Below are positions 15,716-28,360 of a DNA stretch of 32,969 nt, piece by piece (position 1 is the stretch's first letter; every line of letters starts with the position of its first letter). Source of the stretch: Pseudomonadota bacterium (GTDB taxonomy: Bacteria > Myxococcota_A > UBA796 > CAJQPC01); assembly GCA_024228935.1 (NCBI GenBank), contig JAAESX010000070.1, positions 1-32,969 of the forward strand, in the 5' to 3' direction. The position numbers and the translations under genes were made by a program. A model generated the notes under the pieces. The model was not told the DNA's origin and did no database searches. It worked only from the letters and a program-made list of their open reading frames with translations.

Positions 15716-15770
15716 GTGGTCTCCGAGGAGGCCGCGGCACCACCCTTCGCATTTCAGCTACTTGCGTGCT

Positions 15771-15786
15771 TGGCACGCGCCTTGCT
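15771..15786 (+). promoter_or_regulatory. Sigma-54 promoter of the beta-propeller gene
   Basis: TGGCACGCGCCTTGCT is an exact match to TGGCACG-N4-TTGCT. The ATG of the following gene is 39 bases downstream of the element. It is the second such promoter within 850 bp. Confidence 0.85.
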
Positions 15787-15824
15787 GCGGACGGGTGTAG
15801 ATTTCGAACCTGTCCGGAGACGTC

Positions 15825-17735
15825 ATGCTTTCCATCCCGCTTCTGCTCTCGGCCCTCACCGGCTGCAATCTCCGCGACCCCAGCTACGCGCTGACCCCGT
15901 ACAAGAGCTGCGATGCGCTCGAGTCGGCCATCAAGGGCCAGGCCGAGGAAGAGATTCGCTGGGCTTATGCCTGGGGCAACGGCGGGAGCTGGTCGATGGG
16001 CGGCGGCGGCTTCGGCGCCACGAACGACATGGCGCTCGAGTCCGCTCAGATGGACGGCGCGGACGCCGGCGGCGGCGACGACCGCAGCTACTCGGAGACG
16101 AACACCCAGGTCGAGGACGTCGACGAGGCCGACCTCATCGAGACCGACGGCACCTGGATCTACGTGCTCGCCGGCGACTCGCTCGTCATCACGCAGGCCT
16201 GGCCGGCGGAAGACATCGAGCAGGTCGCCCGCCTGGACGTCGAGGGCAGCAGCCAGGGCATGTTCCTGCGCGACGACGGCAAGCTCATCGTCCTGAGTCA
16301 GCTCGGCTGGCAGGAGCCCGACCCTCTGTCCGGCAGCCAGCCCGAACACCTGACCAGCAACGGCCCCATCGTAAAGTCGACCACCATCGACGTCTCCGAC
16401 CCCACCGACCCCGCCGTCGAACGCGAGGTCTACACCCAGGGCACGATGTACGACGCGCGCCTGGTCGAGGACCAGCTCTACCTCGTGAGCTACTCGACCC
16501 TCGGCGTGAACCAGGACACCTGGTACGAGAGCAAGGCCGACGCGCTGGACGCCGTCGAGATCAGCACGCTCGCCGACTGGATGCCCGACCGCTTCGACAA
16601 CCTGCGCAGCGGCGACGCCTGGCTCTCCGCCGAAGAGCAGGTCAGCGACTGCACCAAGGTGCTGGGAAGCGCACGCGAGTCCGGCAACTACATGGTCAAC
16701 GTCGAGTCGCTCAACGTCGTCGATCCGGACGCCGAGTTCGTCGGCACCTCGGTCCTCGGCTCGCTGGACGCCATCTACGCCAACGGCCGGTCCCTCTACA
16801 TCGTGGGCAGCGAGTCCGCCGACGGCCCCTGGCAGTCGTTCGACTCGACCATCGAGTCCATCGTCCACCGCTTCGACATCGTCGCGGACAGCGGCGAGGT
16901 CGAGTACGTCAGCTCCGGAACCGTGCCCGGCTGGGTCCTGAACCAGTTCGCGATGGACGAGTGGGACAGCCACCTGCGCATCGCCACCACGGCCGTCGAC
17001 CCCGACGGCGGCACGACCAGCGCCGGCGTCTACGTCCTGGAAGAGGACGGCGACGACCTCGAGGTCGTGGGCCAGGTCGACGAGCTGGCCGAGGGCGAGC
17101 AGATCTTCGCGGTCCGCTTCGAGCAGGACGTCGGCTACGTCGTCACCTTCGAGCAGATCGACCCGCTCTTCACCTTCGACCTGTCCGACCACGAAGACCC
17201 CCGCGCGGTCGGCGAGCTCGAGATCACCGGGTTCAGCAACTACATCCACCCCATGGACTCGGGCCACATCCTGGCCGTGGGCATGGAAGCGGACACCGAC
17301 GGCTGGACGCAGAACCTGCAGGTGAGCCAGTTCGACGTCAGCGACCTCGAGAACCCGGTCCTGGACTCGCGCCTGCAGCTCGACTCCTACGGGTCAGAGG
17401 CCCAATACGAGCACCACGCCTTCAACTGGTTCGCTCCGGTCGAGACGCTGCTGCTGCCGTCCGGCTACGGCGATGAGAGCGAGATGTTCCTCATCCACGC
17501 CGCGCCCGGCGACGAGCTCGCGCTCAAGGGCTCGATCGACCAGGACGAGGTCCTGTACTCGGCCGGCTCGGACAACGACTACTGCACGAACTTCCGGCGC
17601 AGCGTGGTCATCGAAGAGGTCGCGTACGGCATCAGCAACGCCGGCATCACGGTGACGGACCTGGACGGCGAGAAGCTCAGCTACGTCGCCTTCGACAACG
17701 TCGAGCACTGCGCCAACGAGTACTACTACTGGTAG
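15825..17735 (+). CDS. Secreted lipoprotein with beta-propeller domain (PF09826 type)
   Basis: 636 residues. Signal MLSIPLLLSALTGC, lipidated Cys at 14. The segment SETNTQVEDVDEADLIETDG followed by WIYVLAGD strongly resembles the start of PF09826 (Beta_propel), where N-x-Q-V-x-G-V-D-E-A-D is the family signature. Repeated blades follow to the end, with D-V-S-D-P-T/L-E-N-P motifs (about residues 188, 503), as in other members. Cys residues near the ends may form disulfides. These secreted propellers are of unknown function. Driven by a sigma-54 promoter, ended by a hairpin. No enzymatic residues seen. Confidence 0.88.
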   Translation: MLSIPLLLSALTGCNLRDPSYALTPYKSCDALESAIKGQAEEEIRWAYAWGNGGSWSMGGGGFGATNDMALESAQMDGADAGGGDDRSYSETNTQVEDVDEADLIETDGTWIYVLAGDSLVITQAWPAEDIEQVARLDVEGSSQGMFLRDDGKLIVLSQLGWQEPDPLSGSQPEHLTSNGPIVKSTTIDVSDPTDPAVEREVYTQGTMYDARLVEDQLYLVSYSTLGVNQDTWYESKADALDAVEISTLADWMPDRFDNLRSGDAWLSAEEQVSDCTKVLGSARESGNYMVNVESLNVVDPDAEFVGTSVLGSLDAIYANGRSLYIVGSESADGPWQSFDSTIESIVHRFDIVADSGEVEYVSSGTVPGWVLNQFAMDEWDSHLRIATTAVDPDGGTTSAGVYVLEEDGDDLEVVGQVDELAEGEQIFAVRFEQDVGYVVTFEQIDPLFTFDLSDHEDPRAVGELEITGFSNYIHPMDSGHILAVGMEADTDGWTQNLQVSQFDVSDLENPVLDSRLQLDSYGSEAQYEHHAFNWFAPVETLLLPSGYGDESEMFLIHAAPGDELALKGSIDQDEVLYSAGSDNDYCTNFRRSVVIEEVAYGISNAGITVTDLDGEKLSYVAFDNVEHCANEYYYW

Positions 17736-17742
17736 GTCGGAT

Positions 17743-17765
17743 CGGTGCTCTCACGAAGAGCACCG
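17743..17765 (+). terminator. Stem-loop terminator after the beta-propeller gene
   Basis: CGGTGCTCT-CACGA-AGAGCACCG is a perfect 9-bp inverted repeat with a 5-base loop, 7 bases after the stop codon. There is no T-run, as is common in GC-rich genomes. Confidence 0.65.
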
Positions 17766-17804
17766 CGTCGCACGAGCAGGGCTCGGGCCCTATCATCCCC
17801 TCCC

Positions 17805-18530
17805 ATGTGGCTTCTGGCAGCAGTCCTCGGGTGCGGAGAGGCACCTTCGCGGAAGGCGGTCGAGGCCGAGCGCGTCGCGATGGACGAGCTCGTCTAGGAG
17901 CTCCGCGACGCCGAGGCCTACACCGCCGAGCTCAAGGCCGGGCTCGACGACGGCACCATCCGCAAGGCCGACCTCACGTCGGAGCTCTCGCGACAGCCCA
18001 GCCTGAGTGAGCTCGGCTACGTACGCGATCCCATCATCGGTCCCCAGCGACTGGACGCGTACGCAGCACGGCGCATCGACGGCGACGTCCAGTGCGTCCC
18101 GATCGACGAGCTCGAGGACTACCGGCCCGAAGACCCCGAGAAGGACCGAAGCGGCCTGTGGGTCGACGAGATGGAGGCCCACGCCCCGGGCTGGATCGGC
18201 GAGACCTGCGACGACGTCGCGATGACCCACTCCGCGCGGTACGCGATGCCGCTCGCAGAGGGCGGCTTCGCGTTCACCCAGCTGGACCTGCACCAGCTCT
18301 CCGAGGCGCTGCACTCGGTCCCGACCGGCCCCGAGGGCTACATCGCGCTGCGCGACACGGAGACCGGCCGGTACCTCGTCCACCATGGCGACAGCGACTG
18401 CGTCTACCACCACTTCTCGGCGCTGGGAGCCCTTCCGGGGAGCCTCATCCCCCCGGACACGGTTCGCCCCGATGCAGACCACCCCGAGCCCCCGGACTCC
18501 TGCCGGGCGCCCGCGACGTCGACCCGGGAT
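17805..18530 (+). pseudogene. Lipoprotein gene interrupted by an amber codon
   Basis: MWLLAAVLGC is a clear short lipoprotein signal (Cys10). After 30 codons the frame meets TAG at 17895-17897, where GTC-CAG-GAG would be natural. Beyond it the same frame continues for about 200 codons with protein-like sequence (SELGYVRDPIIGPQRLDAY, GFAFTQLDLHQLSEALHSVP). The frame then turns into low-quality Arg/Ser/Thr-rich sequence near 18500. No Shine-Dalgarno is visible before the ATG. Family not recognised. Either a decaying gene or a base error. Confidence 0.55.
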
Positions 18531-18950
18531 CTCCAGGCCACCCGTACGCCCGACTCCTGGGCTGTGCGTTCCTGGCGATGCTCCTGTTCGGGGCGTACTG
18601 CTGGCGACGGAACCAGCGAGGCTTCGGCGACGGCCACCTGCCCGAGGACACCCTCCACGAGACCCTGGTCGACGCCGAGGGCGCGCCGCGTCACGAGTCC
18701 GCCCGGGCACCCGATGCCCTGCGCTTGTTCCTGAACGGGTACACGGTCGTCCTGACCGGGCTGCTTGTCGGCGTGCTGTGGGTCGCGTACGACCACTCGC
18801 ACGACCCCGCCGAGGAGTTCGAGCGGATCGTGGACGCGCACGTCCTCAACAGCTTCCTCGACGACCTCGCCGAGACCGAGCTCGAGGCCCGCGAAGAGCT
18901 CCCGCTCACCGTCCCCACCGGCGTGTTCGTCCAGTCCGTGACGTTCCAGT
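18531..18950 (+). pseudogene. Membrane-protein fragment without start or stop
   Basis: In another frame about 140 codons look real: a hydrophobic segment LLGCAFLAMLLFGAYCWRR, a charged linker, a second hydrophobic segment GYTVVLTGLLVGVLWVAYDH, and an extracytoplasmic-like helical part (HVLNSFLDDLAETELEAREE) ending at VTFQSS, where sequence quality is lost. There is no plausible start codon in frame near the first segment, and the frame loses protein character after 18950. Family not recognised. Confidence 0.5.
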
Positions 18951-19667
18951 CGAGCGGTCCTGCACAACACGGTCACCGGCAACAACGCCAAGGGCGACGG
19001 CGGCGGCATCCACGTGTGCGTGACCTGCTACCCCCACGCGGCCCCGGCCCTGCTCGGCAACGTCGTGACGGACAACACCTCTGAGTCCGACGACCCCACC
19101 GAGTCGGCCGGCGGCGTCGGCGCGGCGTATCTGCGCGCGACCACCGACAACGTGCTGCGCGGGAACACCCGGGACGGCGAGCCGTCGGACTTCGGCTGGT
19201 TCCACCGCGTCGACGCCGGCTGCCCGGAGTGGGTCTCGTCCCCCTCGCTGGCCGAGAACTACTGGGGCACGACCGACGCCGAGTCCATCGAGCTCGCCGT
19301 GTTCGACGGGACCGACGACGACGACTTCGGCCTGGTGGGCCTCGAGCCGGTGTTGTCCGAGGCCCCCACCGCGTTGGCGCCGCGCGTGGTCATCACGACG
19401 AAGAAGCTCCGCCTGGATCAGCCCGACGAGGAGCTCGAGGTGTTCCTGTCGGTCTACAACCCCGGCCAGGCCGCGACCCTGACGCTGGAGCTGACCCACG
19501 AGCGCGACGGCCTGGACGCCGGCGTGCCGAGCTCGCTCGACTTCCCCGATGCGGTCCAGGTGACCGACGGGGTCTGGGAGCTGCCGATGCCGGCGGACGG
19601 CGTGTGGTTCGGCGAGCTCACGTCGATGAGCTGGGACGGCGGCGACACGGTCGATGGCCGACGAGCA
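18951..19667 (+). pseudogene. Beta-helix protein fragment, both ends lost
   Basis: From a third frame: LHNTVTGNNAKGDGGGIHV, then ALLGNVVTDNT, DNVLRGNTRDG and AENYWGT, the N-x-V-x-x-N coils of a right-handed beta-helix, followed by a beta-sandwich-like region (EELEVFLSVYNPGQAATLTLEL). There is a stop at 18939-18941 just upstream and no start codon. The sequence loses character at about 19655, directly before the stop of the convergent metalloprotease gene. Looks like the C-terminal part of a surface protein. Confidence 0.55.
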
Positions 19668-20643
19668 TCAGCATCCGGTCACCTCGACGTGGAACCGCAG
19701 GTCGATGCTCTCGCAAGCCGCGTCCCGCTCGGTGTCGTCAGCCAGCTCCACCAGCACGTCCAGCCACCGGTAGACGGTCTTGCGCTGCTCGTCCTCGGTC
19801 AGTCCGTCCTGCGCGGGGATCTCGCGCTCGGCCCAGCGCTGGGTCGTGCTCGCCACGAGGACCAGCGTCGCGTCTCGGTCCCCCGTCGCCTCGAAGACAT
19901 CCCAGACCACCGCCGCGAAGACGGACCCCAGCGGGTACGGGTCGTAGCCGTCGAACAGCGACTCGCTGTTGGGGTCGTAGTCCTCGGGCAGGAGCGCGAC
20001 GCCATCATGTCGGCGTGTCCTTCGTCCAGCGAGCCGACACCCGGCCCGGCCAGGCTGTCCACCGCGAAGCCCCGGTCGGCGTACGGGCCGCCCGCTGTCC
20101 ACAGGTGGAAGATGCCGTGTCCCAGCTCATGCGTGACCACGCCGGCGTTGGCGGCCAGCGGCACCTCGCGGTCCCCCAGATCGTCCAGCAGGATGAACGC
20201 GTTGGCCCCGGGGGCATACGCCGCGTTGTCGACGGGCGCGAAGGCGAACCCGATGTCGGGCATCGCCGGGGTGACGCCGAAGTCGATCGGGAACAGCGGC
20301 GTGATGTCGACCCCCGCCTCGCCGAGCGTGTCGCGTGCGTCTTGCAGGTGACCGTAGAAGCTGAACAGGATCAGGCCGTCGCGGTCGAGCGGCGTCGCGA
20401 CCCCCTCGACGACCTGGTACTGCACGTCCAGGGCCTTGCCGGGCTCGTAGCTGAGCGTGATGGACTCGAGATCCACGCTCATCACGCCACCTGCGTACCC
20501 GGTGCCGAGCGATCCGCTCAGGCGACTGGGGTCCTGCAGCGTGTCGATGGTCCGGGGCTGGACGACGTGCTGGCTCGGGTCGGCCCCGAGCGTGTAGGCG
20601 CGGAATCGGTCGGCGTCTCCGCCGGCGCACGCGAGGAGCCAGA

Positions 20644-20647
<4 letters not shown>
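19668..20647 (-). pseudogene. Gluzincin-like zinc metalloprotease lipoprotein, frameshifted
   Basis: Starts GTG at 20647, GTGA-overlapping the stop of the MopE/beta-helix gene. The signal is MIWLLAC (Cys7). The catalytic motif HELGH lies in VVTHELGHGIFHLW, and about 32 residues later DEGHADMMA offers the third zinc ligand Glu, the gluzincin arrangement. Right after DEGHADMMA (near 20001-20010) the frame must shift: the rest, GVALLPEDYDPNSESLFDGY to HVEVTGC, is in another frame. About 326 codons in total if one base were added. The N-terminal half is beta-rich. Either an inactive gene or a base error. Confidence 0.65.
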
Positions 20648-24262
<3,615 letters not shown>

Positions 24263-24264
<2 letters not shown>

Positions 24265-25168
24265 GCGCACCCTCGTCGCCGACATCGGCGGAACCAATTG
24301 TCGCCTTGCCCTGTTCGAGGGCCGGACGCTCCACAGCCGGTCGATCGTACCGACCGAGGGCGATGGACTGCTGGGACCGTTGCGCCGCTTCCTCGGCACC
24401 GAGCCCCCCGCAGCGGCCTGCATCGCGGTCGCAGGCCCCGTCCGCGACGGACACGCCGCCCTTACGAACCACCGGTGGCAGTTCCACGAGGCCGACCTGT
24501 CCGAGGCGCTCGGCTGTCCGACGCGCCTCGTCAACGACTTCCACGCCGCGGCGCGTGGCGTGCCGGAGCTCCCCGCCTCCGGCCATCGAGGCCTCTGCGG
24601 CCGGGAGCCCGGCCACGGTGTCGCGGCGGTCCTGGGGCCCGGGACCGGGCTCGGGCAGGCGCTTCTCGCGCCGACCGACGACGACTGGATGGTGTTTCCC
24701 GGCGAAGGCGGCCACGTCGAGTTCGGCCCGAACGACGACGAGGAGGTGGCCCTCTGGAGCTTCCTCGCCGAGCGCTACACCCATGTCAGCTACGAGCGCA
24801 TCCTGAGCGGCCAGGGCTTCATCGACCTGCACGCGTTCTACCGACACCGCGGCCTCGAGGGCCCCGTCCCCGCCAAGCCGTCGGACGTGACCACGGGCCC
24901 GGACCCCGCGTCGACCGCGGCTGTGGCTCGCTTCGTACGGATCCTCGGGGCGCAGGCCGGGAACCTGGCCCTGTCGCTGCTGCCGCCCGGCGGGGTGTGG
25001 ATCTGCGGCGGCATCGCCCCGCGGCTCGACCTGACGGGCCTGGTCGAGGGGTACACGCACAAGGGTCGGTTCGGCGAGGTCGTCGCCGACATCCCCCTGA
25101 GACTGGTCACGGACCCGCGCCTCGGGCTGCTGGGAGCTGCCGCGCTCGCGCGTGAGGTCGTGCGGTAA
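24263..25168 (+). CDS. glk: Glucokinase
   Basis: 301 residues. Phosphate-1 motif VADIGGTNCRLAL at residues 4-16, catalytic Asp92 in LVNDFHA, phosphate-2-like GPGTGLGQAL, EGGHVEFGP and the C-terminal GGVWICGGIAPR match bacterial Glk (PF02685). It phosphorylates glucose to glucose-6-phosphate with ATP in the cytoplasm. Length is slightly below the usual 320. AGGA 8 bases before the ATG supports this start over an upstream in-frame ATG at 24143 that is antisense to the lipoprotein gene. Confidence 0.92.
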
Positions 25169-25178
25169 GGTCGGGACA

Positions 25179-25991
25179 GTGAACCCTTTCTCCGCCGCGT
25201 TTCAACGGGCGGTCCATTTCGGCTACCTGGCCGCAGTCCATCTCCCCGACAGCAAGGAGCCCGTCCCGGAAGCCGTCCTCGCACAGCTCGACGATGCGGA
25301 GCGCGAACACGCGCTGACGCTGTCCGGCTATCGCCAGGTGGACTGGGTCGGTGGGCGCCTCGCCCTGCGAGGAGCCCTGGGCGCAATGGATCGTCAGACC
25401 CCGCCACTCCTGGTGAACAACTGGGGTGCGCCGGTCCTGCCGGACAACCTGGCCGGGTCGATCTCACACAAGCGGACGCTGGCCGTGGGCCTCGTCGCGC
25501 GCAGCCGCCACGGCTCGGTCGGGATCGACCTCGAGGACCTGTCCCCTCCCCGCGAGCGCATCGCCCCGCGCGTGCTCCTGCCCGAGGAGCTCGCCGCGGT
25601 CGAGGCCCTGCCCCCCGAGCGTCGCTGGACCGCCATCGTCCTGCGCTTCTCGATGAAGGAGGCCATCTACAAGGCGCTGCACCCGTTCGTGCATCGCTAC
25701 GTCGACTTCAAGGAGGCGCTGGTCACCCCGGATGTCGACTGCACCGCCGACGTGCAGCTCCGCCTGGCCAAGGGCGAGGGACCGTTCCGCGTCGAGGCCC
25801 GCTACACCTGGCTACCCGGCCGCGTCCTCACCCAGGTCCGGATCCGGGAGCCGCGTCCGAGCCGCCCGCGCCGACGCAAGAAGAGAAAGCACTCCGAGCA
25901 CCGACAGGCCGAGCGCTCCGCCGAGCAGGGGGGGGCGGTAGCGAACAGCGCTGCGCCCGGCACCAACGTCGACGGCGACGAGTCCGTCTGA
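25179..25991 (+). CDS. 4'-phosphopantetheinyl transferase (EntD/Sfp-like)
   Basis: 270 residues from a GTG 10 bases after glucokinase. Motifs: GSISHKRTLAVGL (CoA binding), VGIDLEDL (metal binding Asp/Glu) and RFSMKEAIYKAL (the catalytic F/W-S-x-K-E-A-x-Y-K signature). It loads carrier proteins of fatty-acid, polyketide or non-ribosomal peptide synthases with phosphopantetheine. The recognisable domain ends near residue 222. The last 45 or so residues are basic and low in complexity (RPRRRKKRKHSEH), and the DNA is antisense to the coding end of the following gene (overlap 25812-25991). No carrier-protein gene is in the window. Confidence 0.88.
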   Translation: MNPFSAAFQRAVHFGYLAAVHLPDSKEPVPEAVLAQLDDAEREHALTLSGYRQVDWVGGRLALRGALGAMDRQTPPLLVNNWGAPVLPDNLAGSISHKRTLAVGLVARSRHGSVGIDLEDLSPPRERIAPRVLLPEELAAVEALPPERRWTAIVLRFSMKEAIYKALHPFVHRYVDFKEALVTPDVDCTADVQLRLAKGEGPFRVEARYTWLPGRVLTQVRIREPRPSRPRRRKKRKHSEHRQAERSAEQGGAVANSAAPGTNVDGDESV

Positions 25992-27638
25992 GGAAGAGGG
26001 CCAGCCGTCCAGCGCGGTCTGGCTCAGGACCAGCCGCCCCGCCTGGGGCGCGTCCACGACGAACGCCCCTTCCCAGTGGACCTCGATGGGCACCCCGTCG
26101 AGCCGTGCCTCGGCGTGTTCGGGGTCGCCGACTCCGGTGACTGGACCAGGACGGTCGAGCGCGATGGCGGACGAGGCCTCGATCACGCCCCGCGAGGACC
26201 GGGCCGACACCCAGTTGGTCTCGTCCCCGGCATGCACCTGCGCGAAGGGACCCGCCGTCGGCTCGGGCGCCATCCAGCCCCCGAGCTGCTGGGCGCCCGC
26301 GATGTCGGGGAGTCCACGGCCCAGGCCGACGAGCACGGCGATGGCGAGGAACCCGGCGCCCACACGGCTCCGCTTCCATGCGGCGTCGACGAGCCAGCCA
26401 GCGCCGAAGCCGAGGAACGGCGTCCAGATGAGGCTGAACCGCTCGACGACCCGAAGCTGCCCCAGCACGGGGAGCTCGGACAGCCAGGCCCAGACCGGCA
26501 TCGGTCCGGTCCCCGACCAGCCGAGGTTCCAGAACACCAGGCCGACCAAGCCCCAGCGCGGCCGCTTCCAGGCCGCGACCATCAGCCCGACGAGGCCCAC
26601 GGCCCAGACGGGGGAGCCAAAGACGTTCTGTCCCTCGTGGCCTCCGTAGCGGGCGCCCCGGCCGCTCAGCACGTCGATGGCCATCGGCCAGGTGTAGGTG
26701 CCGTCGTCGGCCACGCGACCGCCGAAATCGTGGGAAAGGCGTGACACGTCGTCCAGCAGGCCGCCCATCAAGAGCCAGCGCGGAGCGGTCAGGAGAGCCG
26801 CCGTGCCCAGTGCCAGCGCGGCCCACGTCAGCACCCGACGCCGTGAGGGCGGACGCGCGTCGAGGCCCCCGCTCCATCGCTCCACCACCGCCAGCGCCGG
26901 CGTCGCGTGGACCACCACGACGGTCACGAGCGACAACACGACGAGCACCGCCGCACCGCGCCCCTGGGCCCCGATGGCCAAGCCGTTCAGCAGCAGGACC
27001 GGGGTCCACAGCCGAGCGCGGTCCGGGGGCACCAGCCGAAGCAGCGCGTCCACGCCGAGCCAGATCGCGCCGTACACGACCAGGTAGTGACCGCCTGAGA
27101 ACAGCGCCCCGGCGAGCGCGAGCGCAGCCAGACCCCACCGGCCTCGGCGCGACGCGACCCAGGCCAGCGGCAGCCACCCGAGGGCGGTGAACATGATGTG
27201 CCCGACGCCGATGAACTCAGCCAGCGCGAACGAACCGAACAGGAACGCCGCTCCGAGGTTCGCCGAGAACCACGACAGGCCGATCTCCCGGCCAGCCACG
27301 CCGAAGCCCACCGCGATGAGGACGAGGTTCACCGCGATCCCGAGCTTGACGCCGACCACCGTCCCGAACGCCAGCGCGAACGCGAACGTGGGCGAGACCA
27401 GCGGCAGCTCCGGGTTCGCCAGCAGCGGCTGCCCCCCTTGGGTGAACGGGTTCCAGCCGGGCACCTCGCCGGCGAGGACCGCCATTCGGGCGACCTCGAT
27501 CTGGGTGAGCTGCCAGTCCCAGTCCTCGCCGAGCCCCATGGGAGGTGGCGCGTCCAAAGGGGCGCCCATCCAGGCGAACGACCACAGCCCGACCGCCGCG
27601 ACGACCGCCATCATGGCGACGAAGAGCCCGCGACTCAC
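25812..27638 (-). CDS. GT-C / YfhO-like polytopic membrane protein
   Basis: 608 residues from a GTG (27638) whose GTGA overlaps the TPR gene stop. About 12 hydrophobic segments. An early periplasmic loop has WNPFTQGGQPLLANPE, a typical loop of YfhO-like and other GT-C membrane proteins, and acidic residues in EDWDWQ just before it, where GT-C enzymes have their catalytic Asp. The C-terminus has a beta-rich soluble domain (GRLVLSQTALDGW ... AVRYRPPLLGGAL) and a last membrane segment, again YfhO-like. It probably moves a lipid-linked sugar onto an envelope molecule. Its final 60 codons are antisense to the PPTase tail. Confidence 0.72.
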   Translation of the reverse strand: MSRGLFVAMMAVVAAVGLWSFAWMGAPLDAPPPMGLGEDWDWQLTQIEVARMAVLAGEVPGWNPFTQGGQPLLANPELPLVSPTFAFALAFGTVVGVKLGIAVNLVLIAVGFGVAGREIGLSWFSANLGAAFLFGSFALAEFIGVGHIMFTALGWLPLAWVASRRGRWGLAALALAGALFSGGHYLVVYGAIWLGVDALLRLVPPDRARLWTPVLLLNGLAIGAQGRGAAVLVVLSLVTVVVVHATPALAVVERWSGGLDARPPSRRRVLTWAALALGTAALLTAPRWLLMGGLLDDVSRLSHDFGGRVADDGTYTWPMAIDVLSGRGARYGGHEGQNVFGSPVWAVGLVGLMVAAWKRPRWGLVGLVFWNLGWSGTGPMPVWAWLSELPVLGQLRVVERFSLIWTPFLGFGAGWLVDAAWKRSRVGAGFLAIAVLVGLGRGLPDIAGAQQLGGWMAPEPTAGPFAQVHAGDETNWVSARSSRGVIEASSAIALDRPGPVTGVGDPEHAEARLDGVPIEVHWEGAFVVDAPQAGRLVLSQTALDGWPSSSDGLVAVDVGAGRSAVRYRPPLLGGALGLSVLGVLSLLASARAARTRLPDPDLGEDAAG

Positions 27639-28360
27639 CACGTCGGGTGCGTCCCGACGACCGGGAGGTCCAGCAGCTGGAGCGAGCCATCTGCGGCGAC
27701 GATGGCCAGCCGCGGCTGGTCCTCGCGCAGGACCTCCCAGATCACGCCGGCCTCGCCGCAGTGGCCTCGGACCACGACGTCGTCGAGCTCGAGGGGCTCG
27801 CAGGTCGGCTCCAGAGCCGAAGCCCCGGGCAAGGCGACCCGCGTGGTCGGGTCCCAGCGCCACGTCTCTCCTGCGTACCGGAAGGTGAACGAGGACAGCG
27901 GGGCCTCGAACGCCAGCCTCCCCGGGACGACCCCACCGGCCGCCTGGATCCAGACGCCAGCCTGCTCGACGGGCACGCGCACCCCGATCTCGGTCGCCAC
28001 GCGCGGGGCCAGCGGGTCCATGCGCGGCATCTCGGGGTGCGCGGCGACGAGCAGGGCGAGCCCCTCGGCCTCGTCGCCCGCACAGAGACGCCCCAGGCCC
28101 TCCCAGGCCCGGAGCCGTGCGGCCGGCTGGCTCCGACCGGTCCTCCCGTCCAGCAGCTCGACGCCCTCGACGCAACGCTCCGCCTCGATCCAGGCGACCG
28201 CCAGCCAGTAGGCGACATCGTCGTCGAACGGACGCTCAGCGTGGAGCGCTTCGAGCTCGCGGACCGCTTCGGCGTCGCCGGCGAGGTAGCGCTCGACGGC
28301 CCCGGCCAGGCTGTGTTTGTGCGGTGCAGCGCCGAAGAACAGCGCCCAGATGAGCGGCAT
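27635..28360 (-). CDS. Exported TPR-like protein
   Basis: 241 residues. ATG overlaps the purH stop (TGATG). Short hydrophobic start (MPLIWALFFGAA) without a basic residue. Residues 18-125 are paired helices with TPR-like Ala/Tyr/Leu spacing (AVERYLAGDAEAVRELEALH, VAYWLAVAWIEAERCVEGVELL). The C-terminus (about 140-240) is beta-rich with a WRWDP segment. No catalytic motif. Lies between purH and the GT-C-like gene with overlaps on both sides, suggesting co-translation. Family not recognised. Confidence 0.65.
   Translation of the reverse strand: MPLIWALFFGAAPHKHSLAGAVERYLAGDAEAVRELEALHAERPFDDDVAYWLAVAWIEAERCVEGVELLDGRTGRSQPAARLRAWEGLGRLCAGDEAEGLALLVAAHPEMPRMDPLAPRVATEIGVRVPVEQAGVWIQAAGGVVPGRLAFEAPLSSFTFRYAGETWRWDPTTRVALPGASALEPTCEPLELDDVVVRGHCGEAGVIWEVLREDQPRLAIVAADGSLQLLDLPVVGTHPTW

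Noticed and set aside
14841..17267. An 808-codon minus-strand frame
   Set aside because: Antisense to the LysM and beta-propeller genes, which have clear family motifs and sigma-54 promoters; it has no ribosome site.
17895..17897. TAG read as pyrrolysine
   Set aside because: No pyl genes or insertion signals are seen, and the downstream gene is itself disrupted; mutation or error is simpler.
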